Below are positions 1 to 7,199 of a stretch of 23,017 nucleotides of DNA, in pieces. A model generated the notes under the pieces. It searched no databases. It was not told the origin of the DNA and worked only from the letters and a program-made list of their open reading frames with translations. Origin of the DNA: Aquimarina sp. (GTDB lineage: Bacteria > Bacteroidota > Bacteroidia > Flavobacteriales > Flavobacteriaceae). Position numbers and translations under genes: made by a program. The stretch covers positions 1 to 23,017 of the forward strand of contig JAHDEF010000011.1 in the NCBI GenBank assembly GCA_020628975.1, read 5' to 3'. Position 1 is the first letter of the stretch, and every line of letters begins with the position of its first letter.

Positions 1-230
1 CCCGCAGAAGCAGTTGCTTGAATATGATTACTGTATGCGCCACCAAAAGTAAGTAGGGTTTTAAAGCCTTCGGACTTGGCAGCTATTAAATTGTATTTAA
101 GCTTTCTGAATTTATTTCCTGAAATTTTCGGGTATACCAAATCTTCACGCTTAATGAAAAGCGACACCTGATGTTTTTCTAAAAAAGGATCGATTATTTG
201 CTGATTTATTGCAGGATGTAGGTGTTGCAT
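1..230 (-). CDS. 1-aminocyclopropane-1-carboxylate deaminase / D-cysteine desulfhydrase homologue, N-terminal part
   Basis: This is a partial gene whose 3' end lies beyond the left edge of the window. Reading leftward from the ATG at 230 gives 76 codons that start MQHLHPAINQQIIDPFLEKH. The sequence shows SGNKFRKLKYN at about residues 36-46, which carries the presumed PLP-binding lysine, and then FGGAYSNHIQ. Both are characteristic of the fold-type II PLP enzymes annotated as ACC deaminase or D-cysteine desulfhydrase. Members remove sulfide or ammonia from small amino acids in the cytosol, and substrate choice within the family cannot be predicted from this fragment. The start is convincing because the ORF begins there and leaves only 25 bp to the divergent DUF5522 gene. 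Only about a quarter of a typical protein of roughly 300 residues is visible. Confidence 0.85.
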   Translation of the reverse strand, partial: MQHLHPAINQQIIDPFLEKHQVSLFIKREDLVYPKISGNKFRKLKYNLIAAKSEGFKTLLTFGGAYSNHIQATASA

Positions 231-243
231 AAGCACAAGATAG

Positions 244-251
244 TATTTTTG
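244..251 (+). promoter_or_regulatory. Candidate Bacteroidota -7 box for the DUF5522 gene
   Basis: TATTTTTG matches the Bacteroidota sigma-ABfr -7 consensus TAnnTTTG. It ends only 4 nt before the ATG at 256, so transcription would start almost at the start codon. The only -33-like TTG (225-227) is 16 bp upstream, which is shorter than usual. This is a sequence match only. Confidence 0.35.
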
Positions 252-255
252 CGTT

Positions 256-420
256 ATGACATATTTTAAGAAAAAGATTCCTATTGAAGAGGGTGATTAT
301 TACTTAACCCCTGAAGGCTATAAATGTTTTACAGAGCAATATCACTTAAAAAGGGGATATTGTTGCGAAAGCGGTTGTAAACATTGTCCTTACGGTTTTC
401 GAAAAAATAAAAAGAGCTAG
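256..420 (+). CDS. DUF5522 family small Cys-rich protein
   Basis: A 54-residue protein. It contains FTEQYHLKRGYCCESGCKHC (residues 25-44) followed directly by PYGF. The pattern YHLKRGYCC-x-x-x-C-x-x-CPYGF is the hallmark of DUF5522, a small Bacteroidota family of unknown function. The four cysteines (C36, C37, C41, C44) and the nearby histidine (H43) suggest a metal or Fe-S site, which is inference. The end of the protein is basic (RKNKKS). The gene is convergent with era, whose stop lies 7 bp further on, and divergent from the ACC-deaminase-like gene. No signal peptide is visible, so it is probably cytosolic. The call rests on the motif; the biochemical role is not known to me. Confidence 0.8.
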   Translation: MTYFKKKIPIEEGDYYLTPEGYKCFTEQYHLKRGYCCESGCKHCPYGFRKNKKS

Positions 421-427
421 TTCCGTT

Positions 428-1312
428 TTAATCTCTATACCCAAATCGCTTCAATTGGCGATCATTGCTTCGCCAGTTTTTATTGACCTTAACGAAAAGT
501 TCTATATGTATTTTTTTTCCAAAAAAAGCTTCTAAATCTTTACGAGCTTCTTGTCCCACTCTTTTAATTGCAGCTCCTTTGTGTCCAATAATAATTCCTT
601 TTTGAGTTTCGCGTTCTACCATAATCGTGGTTTGAATACGAATAATAGTTTCATCTTCTTCAAAAGCATCGGTTATTACTTCTACGGCGTAAGGAATTTC
701 TTTTTTATAGTGAACTAGTATTTTTTCGCGAACGGTTTCATTTACAAAAAAACGTTCAGGTTTATCGGTAAGTTGATCTTTCGGATAAAAGGCAGGGGAA
801 ACAGGTAACAATTCTATAATGCGATTCATAACCACATTGGTATTGAAATTTTGAAGTGCCGAGATAGGCAAAATTTCTGCATTAGGAACTTGTTCCGCCC
901 AATAAGCTACCGCTTCTTCCAATTTTTCTTGGTCAGAAGTATCAATTTTATTCAATAATAATAGAATAGGCGTGTTGGTACGGCGAATTTTATTGAAAAA
1001 GTCTTCGTCTTTTAATGCCTTTTCACCGATTTCCACCATATAAATTAACACATCAGCATCTTCGAACGCCGCTTTTACAAAATCCATCATTGAAGATTGT
1101 AATTTGTATGCTGGTTTAATGATACCTGGCGTATCAGAAAAAATAATTTGACAATCATCGGTATTTACAATACCCAGAATACGATGACGCGTAGTTTGTG
1201 CTTTCGAAGTAATAATCGATAGTTTCTCTCCGATCAAGGCATTCATCAAGGTCGATTTCCCAACATTTGGGTTTCCGATGATATTTACAAATCCAGCTTT
1301 GTGTTCTTTCAT
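428..1312 (-). CDS. era: GTPase Era
   Basis: A 294-residue GTPase that binds 16S rRNA near its 3' end and helps 30S subunit maturation. The G domain shows G1 GNPNVGKS (13-20), a Thr-rich switch I (TTRHRI, about 40-45), G3 DTPG (60-63), G4 NKID (121-124) and G5 SAL (151-153). The C-terminal half is a KH domain with the GxxG loop in GHKGAAIKRVGQEARKDLE. Length and domain order are those of bacterial Era, which separates it from Der (two G domains) and from other TrmE-Era-like GTPases. It is transcribed alone, and a near-consensus promoter lies about 70 bp upstream of the start. Confidence 0.98.
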   Translation of the reverse strand: MKEHKAGFVNIIGNPNVGKSTLMNALIGEKLSIITSKAQTTRHRILGIVNTDDCQIIFSDTPGIIKPAYKLQSSMMDFVKAAFEDADVLIYMVEIGEKALKDEDFFNKIRRTNTPILLLLNKIDTSDQEKLEEAVAYWAEQVPNAEILPISALQNFNTNVVMNRIIELLPVSPAFYPKDQLTDKPERFFVNETVREKILVHYKKEIPYAVEVITDAFEEDETIIRIQTTIMVERETQKGIIIGHKGAAIKRVGQEARKDLEAFFGKKIHIELFVKVNKNWRSNDRQLKRFGYRD

Positions 1313-1388
1313 ATAAGAGGTTTCGGGTATTAGGTGTCGGCGGTCAGTTGATACCTTTTAGTAACTCGGTAAAATTCTAATTATGGTA

Positions 1389-1418
1389 CAAAGATACGTA
1401 TTTATTGACACTGCCAAA
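1389..1418 (-). promoter_or_regulatory. Promoter of era (Bacteroidota type)
   Basis: On the minus strand TTTG (1418-1415) is followed after 18 bp by TATCTTTG (1396-1389). This is a very good match to the Bacteroidota pattern TTTG-N~19-TAnnTTTG. The predicted start is near 1384, which gives a leader of about 70 nt to the Era ATG at 1312. The rest of the 276 bp era/SDR intergenic region (1313-1588) shows no gene I would support. Confidence 0.65.
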
Positions 1419-1575
1419 GGCTTTAATATCCTAAGGATTCCCAAGAAAGAAACATCTTGCTTTATGCAGATGCTATGTAGGATTGCGTTAAGGTTGCTAA
1501 GTATGGCTTGCAATGGGATATTTAATGAGATCCTATATCGTATAACTAAAAGAAAACCAAAACCCATATTTATAT

Positions 1576-1583
1576 TACATTTG
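1576..1583 (+). promoter_or_regulatory. Candidate -7 box for the SDR gene
   Basis: TACATTTG fits TAnnTTTG and ends 5 nt before the ATG at 1589. Transcription from it would give an mRNA that is leaderless or nearly so. I found no TTTG at the usual -33 distance, so the promoter call is tentative. Confidence 0.35.
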
Positions 1584-1588
1584 ATATT

Positions 1589-2269
1589 ATGAAAAAGGTT
1601 GTAATTACAGGAACTAGCCGAGGGATCGGCTACGAGTTGGTAAAGCAATTTGCTAAAGCAGGTTATGAGGTATTGGCTTTGTCAAGAAATATGGCATCAA
1701 TTGAAGCTTTGGTGGATAAAAAAGTACATGGCTTTAAATTTGATATTACCCAGCAAACCGCGATTGATAAAGTAACTGATTATGTAAAATCGTCATTTGG
1801 TAAAGTGGATATTGTAATACACAATGCAGGTTTACTTATTGCTAAACCATTGGCTGCTTTAACGCTGAATGACTTTAAAAAAGTATATGACGTGAATGTG
1901 TTTGGGGTAGCTATGCTTACTAAGGCATTAGCACCGTATATGAATAAAGGATCACATGTGGTAAGTGTAAGTAGTATTGGAGGAGTACAGGGCAGTGTAA
2001 AATTCCCTGGGTTAGCGGCATATAGTTCAAGTAAAGGGGCTTTAATTACACTAAGTGAATTGTTGGCAGAAGAATATAAAGATCAAGGTATCGCTTTTAA
2101 CGTATTAGCTCTCGGTGCAGTACAAACTGAGATGTTAGAAGAGGCATTTCCTGGTTATCAGGCAAACGTGCAGCCTTATGAAATGGCTGCATATATTAAA
2201 GAATTTGCATTGACAGGCAATCAATTTTATAATGGAAAAATTTTACCGGTAGCTAACTCTACACCGTAA
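1589..2269 (+). CDS. Short-chain dehydrogenase/reductase (SDR) family oxidoreductase
   Basis: A 226-residue classical SDR, an NAD(P)-dependent cytosolic oxidoreductase. The Rossmann motif TGTSRGIG is at residues 7-14. NAG at 79-81 stabilises the central sheet. The catalytic residues are visible as N103, S128/S129 and the Y145-x-x-x-K149 pair in AAYSSSKG. The arginine after the glycine motif (R11) suggests NADP(H) preference, which is a family tendency only. At 226 residues it is slightly shorter than the usual 240-260. The substrate cannot be predicted. The gene is divergent from era and is followed by a structured intergenic element before sprT. Confidence 0.93.
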   Translation: MKKVVITGTSRGIGYELVKQFAKAGYEVLALSRNMASIEALVDKKVHGFKFDITQQTAIDKVTDYVKSSFGKVDIVIHNAGLLIAKPLAALTLNDFKKVYDVNVFGVAMLTKALAPYMNKGSHVVSVSSIGGVQGSVKFPGLAAYSSSKGALITLSELLAEEYKDQGIAFNVLALGAVQTEMLEEAFPGYQANVQPYEMAAYIKEFALTGNQFYNGKILPVANSTP

Positions 2270-2318
2270 CCAATTATAGTAATTCGAACTTTAAAAAAAA
2301 TAATATCAACGCAATTTC

Positions 2319-2433
2319 GCGTTAGGGATAGCAGCGGCATCCTTTTTATAAGTTAACAGTTGCTGAGCGCAGTCGAAGTACCCTTCAACTTATAAAAAGA
2401 TATAGCGTATAGCCCGACCCGATAGGGTAACGC
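2319..2433 (+). ncRNA. Structured intergenic element (multi-stem RNA or palindromic repeat)
   Basis: Pairings read directly from the sequence are as follows. The outer stem GCGTTA (2319-2324) pairs with TAACGC (2428-2433). GGG (2325-2327) can pair with CCC (2413-2415). A perfect 13 bp stem has the left arm CTTTTTATAAGTT (2342-2354) and its exact reverse complement at 2387-2399. A side hairpin CCC-GATA-GGG lies at 2418-2427. The apical loop of the long stem carries TGCTGAGCGCAGTCGAAG (2361-2378). From memory, both this core and the surrounding GTTAGGGATAGCAGCGGCATCC / AGCCCGACCC frame recur between genes of many Flavobacteriaceae, but I could not search. It lies between SDR and sprT, 9 nt before the sprT start. 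It could be a conserved RNA, a mobile palindromic element or an attenuator. Confidence 0.5.
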
Positions 2434-2442
2434 CCAAAATAT

Positions 2443-3039
2443 ATGCACGAAGTTTTAAAAAAATATTTACCCGAAAGAGCTGTCAATCCTGTTTTTGAAT
2501 TGATTAAGGTGAATAATGTGTATTTGAAAATTGTAGGACAGCGAAACTCTAAACATGGTGACTATCGGCGTTTGCCCAACGGAATGCATCAAATTACCGT
2601 AAATAGTTCGTTGAATAAATACCGTTTTTTAGTTACCACTATTCATGAAATTGCGCATTTGCTGGCTTTTGAAAAATTTGGCAAAACCATTAAACCTCAT
2701 GGTAAAGAATGGAAATATACGTTTCAACAATTAATGTTACCTTTTATTCGTCCCGAAATCTTTCCATCGAATATTTTGCCCATTATAGCGAATCATTTTA
2801 AAAATCCGACGGCAAGTTCAGATACGGACACTCAATTTTCACTAGCTTTAAAACAATTTGATGCGCAAGATGATAGTAAACACTATTTATACCAGTTGTT
2901 ACCAGGTAATGTTTTTAATTTTAGAGGGAAAATTTTTCGTGTAGAACATAAAAAAATTAAGCGTTATTTGTGTACCGAAATGGAAACAAAGCGTCAATAT
3001 TTATTTCAACCGAATGCTGAGGTAGAATTGTTGAATTGA
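2443..3039 (+). CDS. SprT-like zinc metalloprotease
   Basis: A 198-residue SprT-domain protein. The zinc-protease motif HEIAH is at residues 68-72, and a conserved third-ligand region PHGKEWKYTF starts at about residue 85. This is the arrangement of the SprT/Spartan fold, whose eukaryotic members degrade DNA-protein crosslinks; the bacterial role is poorly defined. The C-terminal third (about 145-198) is compact and lacks the CxxC zinc ribbon found in some SprT proteins, at least as read here. No signal peptide is seen, so it is probably cytosolic. The start follows the structured element by 9 nt. It may be cotranscribed with the DUF389 gene, which begins 57 bp downstream. Confidence 0.85.
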   Translation: MHEVLKKYLPERAVNPVFELIKVNNVYLKIVGQRNSKHGDYRRLPNGMHQITVNSSLNKYRFLVTTIHEIAHLLAFEKFGKTIKPHGKEWKYTFQQLMLPFIRPEIFPSNILPIIANHFKNPTASSDTDTQFSLALKQFDAQDDSKHYLYQLLPGNVFNFRGKIFRVEHKKIKRYLCTEMETKRQYLFQPNAEVELLN

Positions 3040-3096
3040 ATACCTACAGCTTTTGTATATTTAAACCATTGAATTACAGTAGTATAATCGAATCAT

Positions 3097-4527
3097 ATGA
3101 ATACAGAATTACCTAATCCCGATGAGTCAGGCCAAGATGCTGCCAAAGAAATTCAAAGTATTTGGGAAAAATTTAAAGAGTTTGTGCTGGGCTTACTTGA
3201 TATTCGTCAAGGCGCTGAACCTAAATCGACTATCGAAGGGATCAAAAAAGATATTCCTTTTAAGGGGCATACGGCATGGATTTTAATTTTCTCGATTTTC
3301 ATTGCATCTATTGGGCTTAATACCAATTCAACCGCCGTGGTTATTGGTGCCATGTTAATTTCTCCGCTAATGGGGCCAATTTTAGGAATTGGACTTTCTG
3401 TAGGAATTAACGATATTGAAACCTTACGTAGGTCTTTGGTAAATTTTGGAGTTATGGTGTTTTTGTCAATTCTTACAGCATTTACTTATTTTAAATTTTC
3501 GCCTTTTCAAACAGCCTCTAATGAAATTTTAGGGCGTGTAGAACCTACGTTTTTAGATGTGCTCATTGCTCTTTTTGGAGGACTTGCGGGTATTGTTGCA
3601 GGGAGTAGAAAAGAAAAATCAAACGCCATACCAGGGGTAGCCATTGCCACAGCATTAATGCCGCCTTTGTGTACCGCAGGTTTTGGGTTAGCAACGGGTA
3701 ATTTAGAGTACTTTTTAAAGGCCTTGTATTTATTTGGAATCAACACGGTATTCATTGCTATGTCCACATTTATAATTGTAAAATACTTGCGTTTCCCTAT
3801 GGCTCGTTATGCTAATGCGGCTCGAAGAAAACGTGTAAATCGTATTGTAATTGTGGTGGCTTTATTAATGATTATACCAAGTGTATTTTCATTTGTAAAA
3901 ATTATGAAGCGTACTTTTTATGAAAATGAATCTAATTTATATTTGAAAGAAGTAGTGCTATATCCAGGAGCTGAGCAAATTAAACACAATATTAAATTTA
4001 ACGAAAAAGTACTTGAGGTCTATATGATCGGAAATACCGTTCCTGAAAATACGATTGCCGAATGGCAAAGCAAAATGAGTGAAAATAAATACTTGGCAGG
4101 TACTAGATTAAAAATTAGACAAGGTCAAGATAAAACAGATGAATTGACTTCAAATTTATCTAAAGAGGTAAAGGAAGGTGTTTTACAGGATTTATATGCT
4201 CAGAACTCTAAGGCGTTAAGTGATAAGGATGCTAAGATTTTATTATTGGAGAATAAAATTAAACAATTATCACAAGCTTCTAGAAAAGAAGAAGTACCCC
4301 TTACGGCATTGGCTAATGAAGCCAAAATCAATTACGACGGGCTTGAAGCAATGTCTTTTGCTAAAGTGATTCGTACCGATTTGAAAAAGCTAGACACACT
4401 ACCCATCGTAACTGTTTCGTGGAGTGAAAAATTAAAATCAAAAGTAGTCGAGCAGCAGTCTAATAAGTTGCGAAAGTGGCTACAATTTAAGTTAGCATTA
4501 GATACTTTGGTAGTTAGAAATGAATAG
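3097..4527 (+). CDS. DUF389 domain-containing inner-membrane protein
   Basis: A 476-residue multi-pass membrane protein. After a soluble N-terminus of about 55 residues comes a block of hydrophobic helices (roughly residues 57-270) with the family-typical stretch NSTAVVIGAMLISPLMGPIL and later the Gly/Ala-rich LIALFGGLAGIVAGSRKEKS and ATALMPPLCTAGFGLATG. These identify DUF389 (TIGR00341-type), a family of unknown function. The C-terminal 200 residues are hydrophilic, with a probable coiled-coil stretch around LLLENKIKQLSQASRKEE. Its last 8 bases overlap the start of the next gene, so the two are probably translated together. Transport function is only a guess from topology. Confidence 0.88.
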   Translation: MNTELPNPDESGQDAAKEIQSIWEKFKEFVLGLLDIRQGAEPKSTIEGIKKDIPFKGHTAWILIFSIFIASIGLNTNSTAVVIGAMLISPLMGPILGIGLSVGINDIETLRRSLVNFGVMVFLSILTAFTYFKFSPFQTASNEILGRVEPTFLDVLIALFGGLAGIVAGSRKEKSNAIPGVAIATALMPPLCTAGFGLATGNLEYFLKALYLFGINTVFIAMSTFIIVKYLRFPMARYANAARRKRVNRIVIVVALLMIIPSVFSFVKIMKRTFYENESNLYLKEVVLYPGAEQIKHNIKFNEKVLEVYMIGNTVPENTIAEWQSKMSENKYLAGTRLKIRQGQDKTDELTSNLSKEVKEGVLQDLYAQNSKALSDKDAKILLLENKIKQLSQASRKEEVPLTALANEAKINYDGLEAMSFAKVIRTDLKKLDTLPIVTVSWSEKLKSKVVEQQSNKLRKWLQFKLALDTLVVRNE

Positions 4528-5164
4528 GTTTTATAAATATATCACCTTTTGGCTACCTCTAATATTGGGGGCTAGTAATTTGATTTTCGGTCAAGAAACG
4601 AAAGCGACGTTATTTTTTCATGATGGAGAAGCTATCGAGGGGTTGGCTAAAATTGTTAAGAATACAGTGAAATTTAAAGTTGCTGCTGATAGCAAAGCTG
4701 ATATTTGGGATTTCTACAGTATTACTGGGTTAGAACTTTCTGACGGGGCTTATAACGTACATTATGATTATGTTGAGGTTAGAAAGCAGAAAACTCCCTT
4801 ATTGTTAGAATTAGTAGAGTCAGGAAAAGTATTTCTATATACAAAAACTAAAACACGCGGTCGAGCGAAAGGTTTAAATAAAGTGGTAAAAAGCGATGGA
4901 ACGGTAACTATCAATACCGATGAACTTTCTAAACTAAATTTTGAAGGAGAAAAAGTATACGAGTATTACCTAAAAAGAAAAGATGGTTTTGAAGCAACTT
5001 GTGTTAATTGTGGTATTTTAGGAATGAGTGATTCTTGGCTTAAAAAAACCGCTGCTTTCTTTGAAGATTGCGATATTTTACAAAAGAAAATATTGGACAA
5101 TGAATTTGCACTCGAAGAAATGATCGATATCGTTCAATTTTATAATGATTTTTGTACTGAATAA
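4520..5164 (+). CDS. Exported protein of unknown function, coupled to DUF389
   Basis: A 214-residue protein that I do not recognise. The N-terminus MNRFYKYITFWLPLILGASN followed by LIFGQ is a good Sec signal peptide, with cleavage likely around residue 24-25. The mature part has beta-rich segments (KATLFFHDGEAIEGLAKI, then VKFKVAADSKADIWDFYSI), an acidic stretch ending in an ISN-like strand, and two cysteines in CVNCG (about residues 161-165), which could form a disulfide or bind metal in the periplasm. The first codons overlap the end of the DUF389 gene by 8 bp (ATGAATAG), an arrangement that usually couples translation, so a shared function is likely. It converges on the Dabb gene with only 19 bp between stops. 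Confidence 0.75.
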   Translation: MNRFYKYITFWLPLILGASNLIFGQETKATLFFHDGEAIEGLAKIVKNTVKFKVAADSKADIWDFYSITGLELSDGAYNVHYDYVEVRKQKTPLLLELVESGKVFLYTKTKTRGRAKGLNKVVKSDGTVTINTDELSKLNFEGEKVYEYYLKRKDGFEATCVNCGILGMSDSWLKKTAAFFEDCDILQKKILDNEFALEEMIDIVQFYNDFCTE

Positions 5165-5183
5165 TAGTTTTTAACACAGGTTA

Positions 5184-5564
5184 TCATTCAACTACATAAT
5201 CCATTACAAAAACTTTTTCTAGTAAAGGTGTAATGTTTTTGCCAAACTTTTGGTGCGCTGGGTGGGGTTGATACACCGCTCTACCAGCTTCGTTTTCAAA
5301 ACTAACGGTAAAACAATGGGTAAAACCTTGGTGTAGATTTTCATTACTTACATCTTTTCCGCCTTCAAAATTTACAATAGCGGGTATTTCATTTTTTAAA
5401 TTGGCAAACTCCCTAAGAACAGTAATAATTTGATTTTGACTAACCTCAGGTTTAAATTTAAAAGCAACCACATGTTTAAAATTGCCATTTTTTGAAGGGT
5501 TGTTACATGATAAAAGAACGGAAGCAAATAATGTCCATAAACTTAAAGCGATAATTTTTTTCAT
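5184..5564 (-). CDS. Dabb-domain lipoprotein
   Basis: A 126-residue protein. Its signal sequence ends in VLLSC with the cysteine at residue 20, consistent with a lipoprotein signal peptide. The mature part begins about residue 30 with KHVVAFKFKPEVS and continues through EGGKDVSNENLHQGFTHCFT to YQPHPAHQKF. This is the stress-responsive A/B barrel (Dabb, PF07876) pattern, including the HPAH segment. Dabb proteins form dimeric alpha/beta barrels; most bacterial ones have no assigned reaction. It begins 9 bp after the MlaF-like gene on the same strand and is probably the last gene of that operon. Confidence 0.85.
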   Translation of the reverse strand: MKKIIALSLWTLFASVLLSCNNPSKNGNFKHVVAFKFKPEVSQNQIITVLREFANLKNEIPAIVNFEGGKDVSNENLHQGFTHCFTVSFENEAGRAVYQPHPAHQKFGKNITPLLEKVFVMDYVVE

Positions 5565-5573
5565 AGGATTATG

Positions 5574-6338
5574 TTATAAACCTTTCAACTGGGCTTCTCT
5601 TACTTTTTGAAATAAGTTAGAAGAATACACAAAGTCAGTTACGGCTTTATTGTCTGTTTTAAATATTTGCGATTTATCACCTTCCCACTCCAAATGACCA
5701 TTTTTTAAGAAGATAATTTTTGCGCCAATTTCCATAACGGAGTTCATGTCATGCGTGTTAATTACGGTGGTGATATTAAATTCTTCCGTAAGTTCTTGAA
5801 TTAAATTATCAATAACAATTGCAGTTTTAGGGTCTAATCCCGAATTTGGTTCATCACAAAACAAATACTTAGGATTCGTCACTATCGCACGTGCGATTGC
5901 AACCCTTTTTTGCATTCCTCCACTAATTTGCGAGGGTAATTTATCATCAGCGCCATCTAAGTTTACCCGTTTTATGGCCTCATTTACGCGATCTGCCATT
6001 TCGCTATTGGTTTGCTTAGTAAACATTTCTAAGGGGAAACGAATATTTTCGCTAACGGTCATCGAATCAAACAATGCGCTGCCTTGAAAAACCATTCCCA
6101 TTTGTTGGCGTAGGTCGCGTTGTTGATCGTCATCCATTTCATTATAGGCTTCACCATCGTAATAAATAGCGCCATTTTCAGGTCTGTATAAACCTAGCAA
6201 ACATTTTAAAAACACCGTTTTTCCACTTCCACTGGTACCAATAATTAAGTTGGTTTTTCCTTGCTGAAAAGAAGTGCTAATTCCTTTTAAAATTTCTGTA
6301 CCACCGAACCCTTTATGCAAATTTTTTACTTCAATCAT
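5574..6338 (-). CDS. mlaF: MlaF-type ABC transporter ATP-binding protein
   Basis: A 254-residue ATPase if started at the ATG at 6338, where the upstream permease stop and this start overlap as TAATG. A longer frame reaching 6398 exists but would run 60 bp into the permease gene and adds a non-conserved N-terminus, so I prefer 6338. Walker A GTSGSGKT is at 34-41, the Q-loop at Q85, the signature SGGMQKR at 139-145, Walker B YLFCDEP at 158-164 and the H-loop at H196. The SGGMxKR signature and SALFDSMTVSENI are typical of MlaF/Ttg2A, the ATPase of the retrograde phospholipid-trafficking Mla complex. It pairs with the MlaE homologue. No MlaD gene is in the window, so the partner MCE protein must be encoded elsewhere. 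Confidence 0.93.
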   Translation of the reverse strand: MIEVKNLHKGFGGTEILKGISTSFQQGKTNLIIGTSGSGKTVFLKCLLGLYRPENGAIYYDGEAYNEMDDDQQRDLRQQMGMVFQGSALFDSMTVSENIRFPLEMFTKQTNSEMADRVNEAIKRVNLDGADDKLPSQISGGMQKRVAIARAIVTNPKYLFCDEPNSGLDPKTAIVIDNLIQELTEEFNITTVINTHDMNSVMEIGAKIIFLKNGHLEWEGDKSQIFKTDNKAVTDFVYSSNLFQKVREAQLKGL

Positions 6339-7075
6339 TAGCTTAATAGAATTTGGGTTACAATATAATTTACTACAATAATGACTACGGTTGTCCAAAC
6401 AAATGAGGTCGTACTTGCTTTACCTACTTCAAGTGCGCCTCCCTTCATGTAAAATCCATGAAAAGATGGTATGGTGGCTAGTAGAAATGCAAATATGAAG
6501 GTTTTAAGAAAAGAATAGACTAAATGAAAAGGGATAAATTCTTCACGTAGACCAGTCATAAATTCATCGGTGCCCACAAACCCTCCATATACAGCGGCTA
6601 CGTAAGCACCAAAGATGCCTAAAAACATAGCAATAGCAATAAGGAATGGATACATCATTAAAGCTACAATTTTTGGAAATACAAGATAGTTTAAAGAGTT
6701 GATTCCCATAACTTCAAGAGCATCGATTTGCTCGGTAACACGCATGGTACCAATGCTTGAGGTTATAAACGAACCTACTTTTCCTGCCATAATAACAGAA
6801 ATAAAGGTGGGTGCAAATTCTAAAATTACCGATTGTCGTGAAGCAAAACCGATTAATTCTTTAGGGATCAAAGGATCGGTTAAGTTAAGTGCTGTTTGAA
6901 TGGCAACTACTGCACCGATAAAGAAAGATATAAAAGCGACAATACCCAACGAGCTTGTAATTAAGTCATCAATTTCTTTAATTATAAGTTTCCATAATAC
7001 TTTTCGTTTCGTCATTCGACTAAAAACCTCTCGTATCATTAAGAAATACGCCCCAATCTGTTCTAGGTAATGCAT
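6338..7075 (-). CDS. mlaE: MlaE-type ABC transporter permease
   Basis: A 245-residue inner-membrane permease of the MlaE (PF02405) family. The family landmarks are visible: EQIDALEVMGINSLNYLVFP in the middle, a helix-rich body, and near the end GFYMKGGALEVGKASTTSFV followed by a final transmembrane segment. MlaE dimers form the membrane part of the MCE-type lipid transporter that moves phospholipids between the outer and inner membrane. The gene overlaps the MlaF-like ATPase by 1 nt (TAATG), and the Dabb lipoprotein follows. I found no exact TAnnTTTG box in the 124 bp upstream (7076-7199), which holds no other gene. Confidence 0.93.
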   Translation of the reverse strand: MHYLEQIGAYFLMIREVFSRMTKRKVLWKLIIKEIDDLITSSLGIVAFISFFIGAVVAIQTALNLTDPLIPKELIGFASRQSVILEFAPTFISVIMAGKVGSFITSSIGTMRVTEQIDALEVMGINSLNYLVFPKIVALMMYPFLIAIAMFLGIFGAYVAAVYGGFVGTDEFMTGLREEFIPFHLVYSFLKTFIFAFLLATIPSFHGFYMKGGALEVGKASTTSFVWTTVVIIVVNYIVTQILLS

Positions 7076-7199
7076 ACTAAAAATCTATTGAGCTAAAATA
7101 AACATTTCAAATGGGCAGGCTTACCTTCTTTCCACATAAAAAGTATCTTTTCCAAAATTCAATTTTAGTACGTTAGGAATTAAATATGTAGTGATTTTT

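Noticed and set aside
1383..1592. 69-codon open frame on the plus strand in the era/SDR intergenic region
   Set aside because: It begins inside the era promoter region, overlaps the SDR start, and its translation has no recognisable domain or coding character.
6339..6398. Upstream extension of the MlaF-like gene to an ATG at 6398
   Set aside because: It would overlap the permease gene by 60 bp and add residues not typical of the family; the TAATG coupling at 6338 is the usual arrangement.
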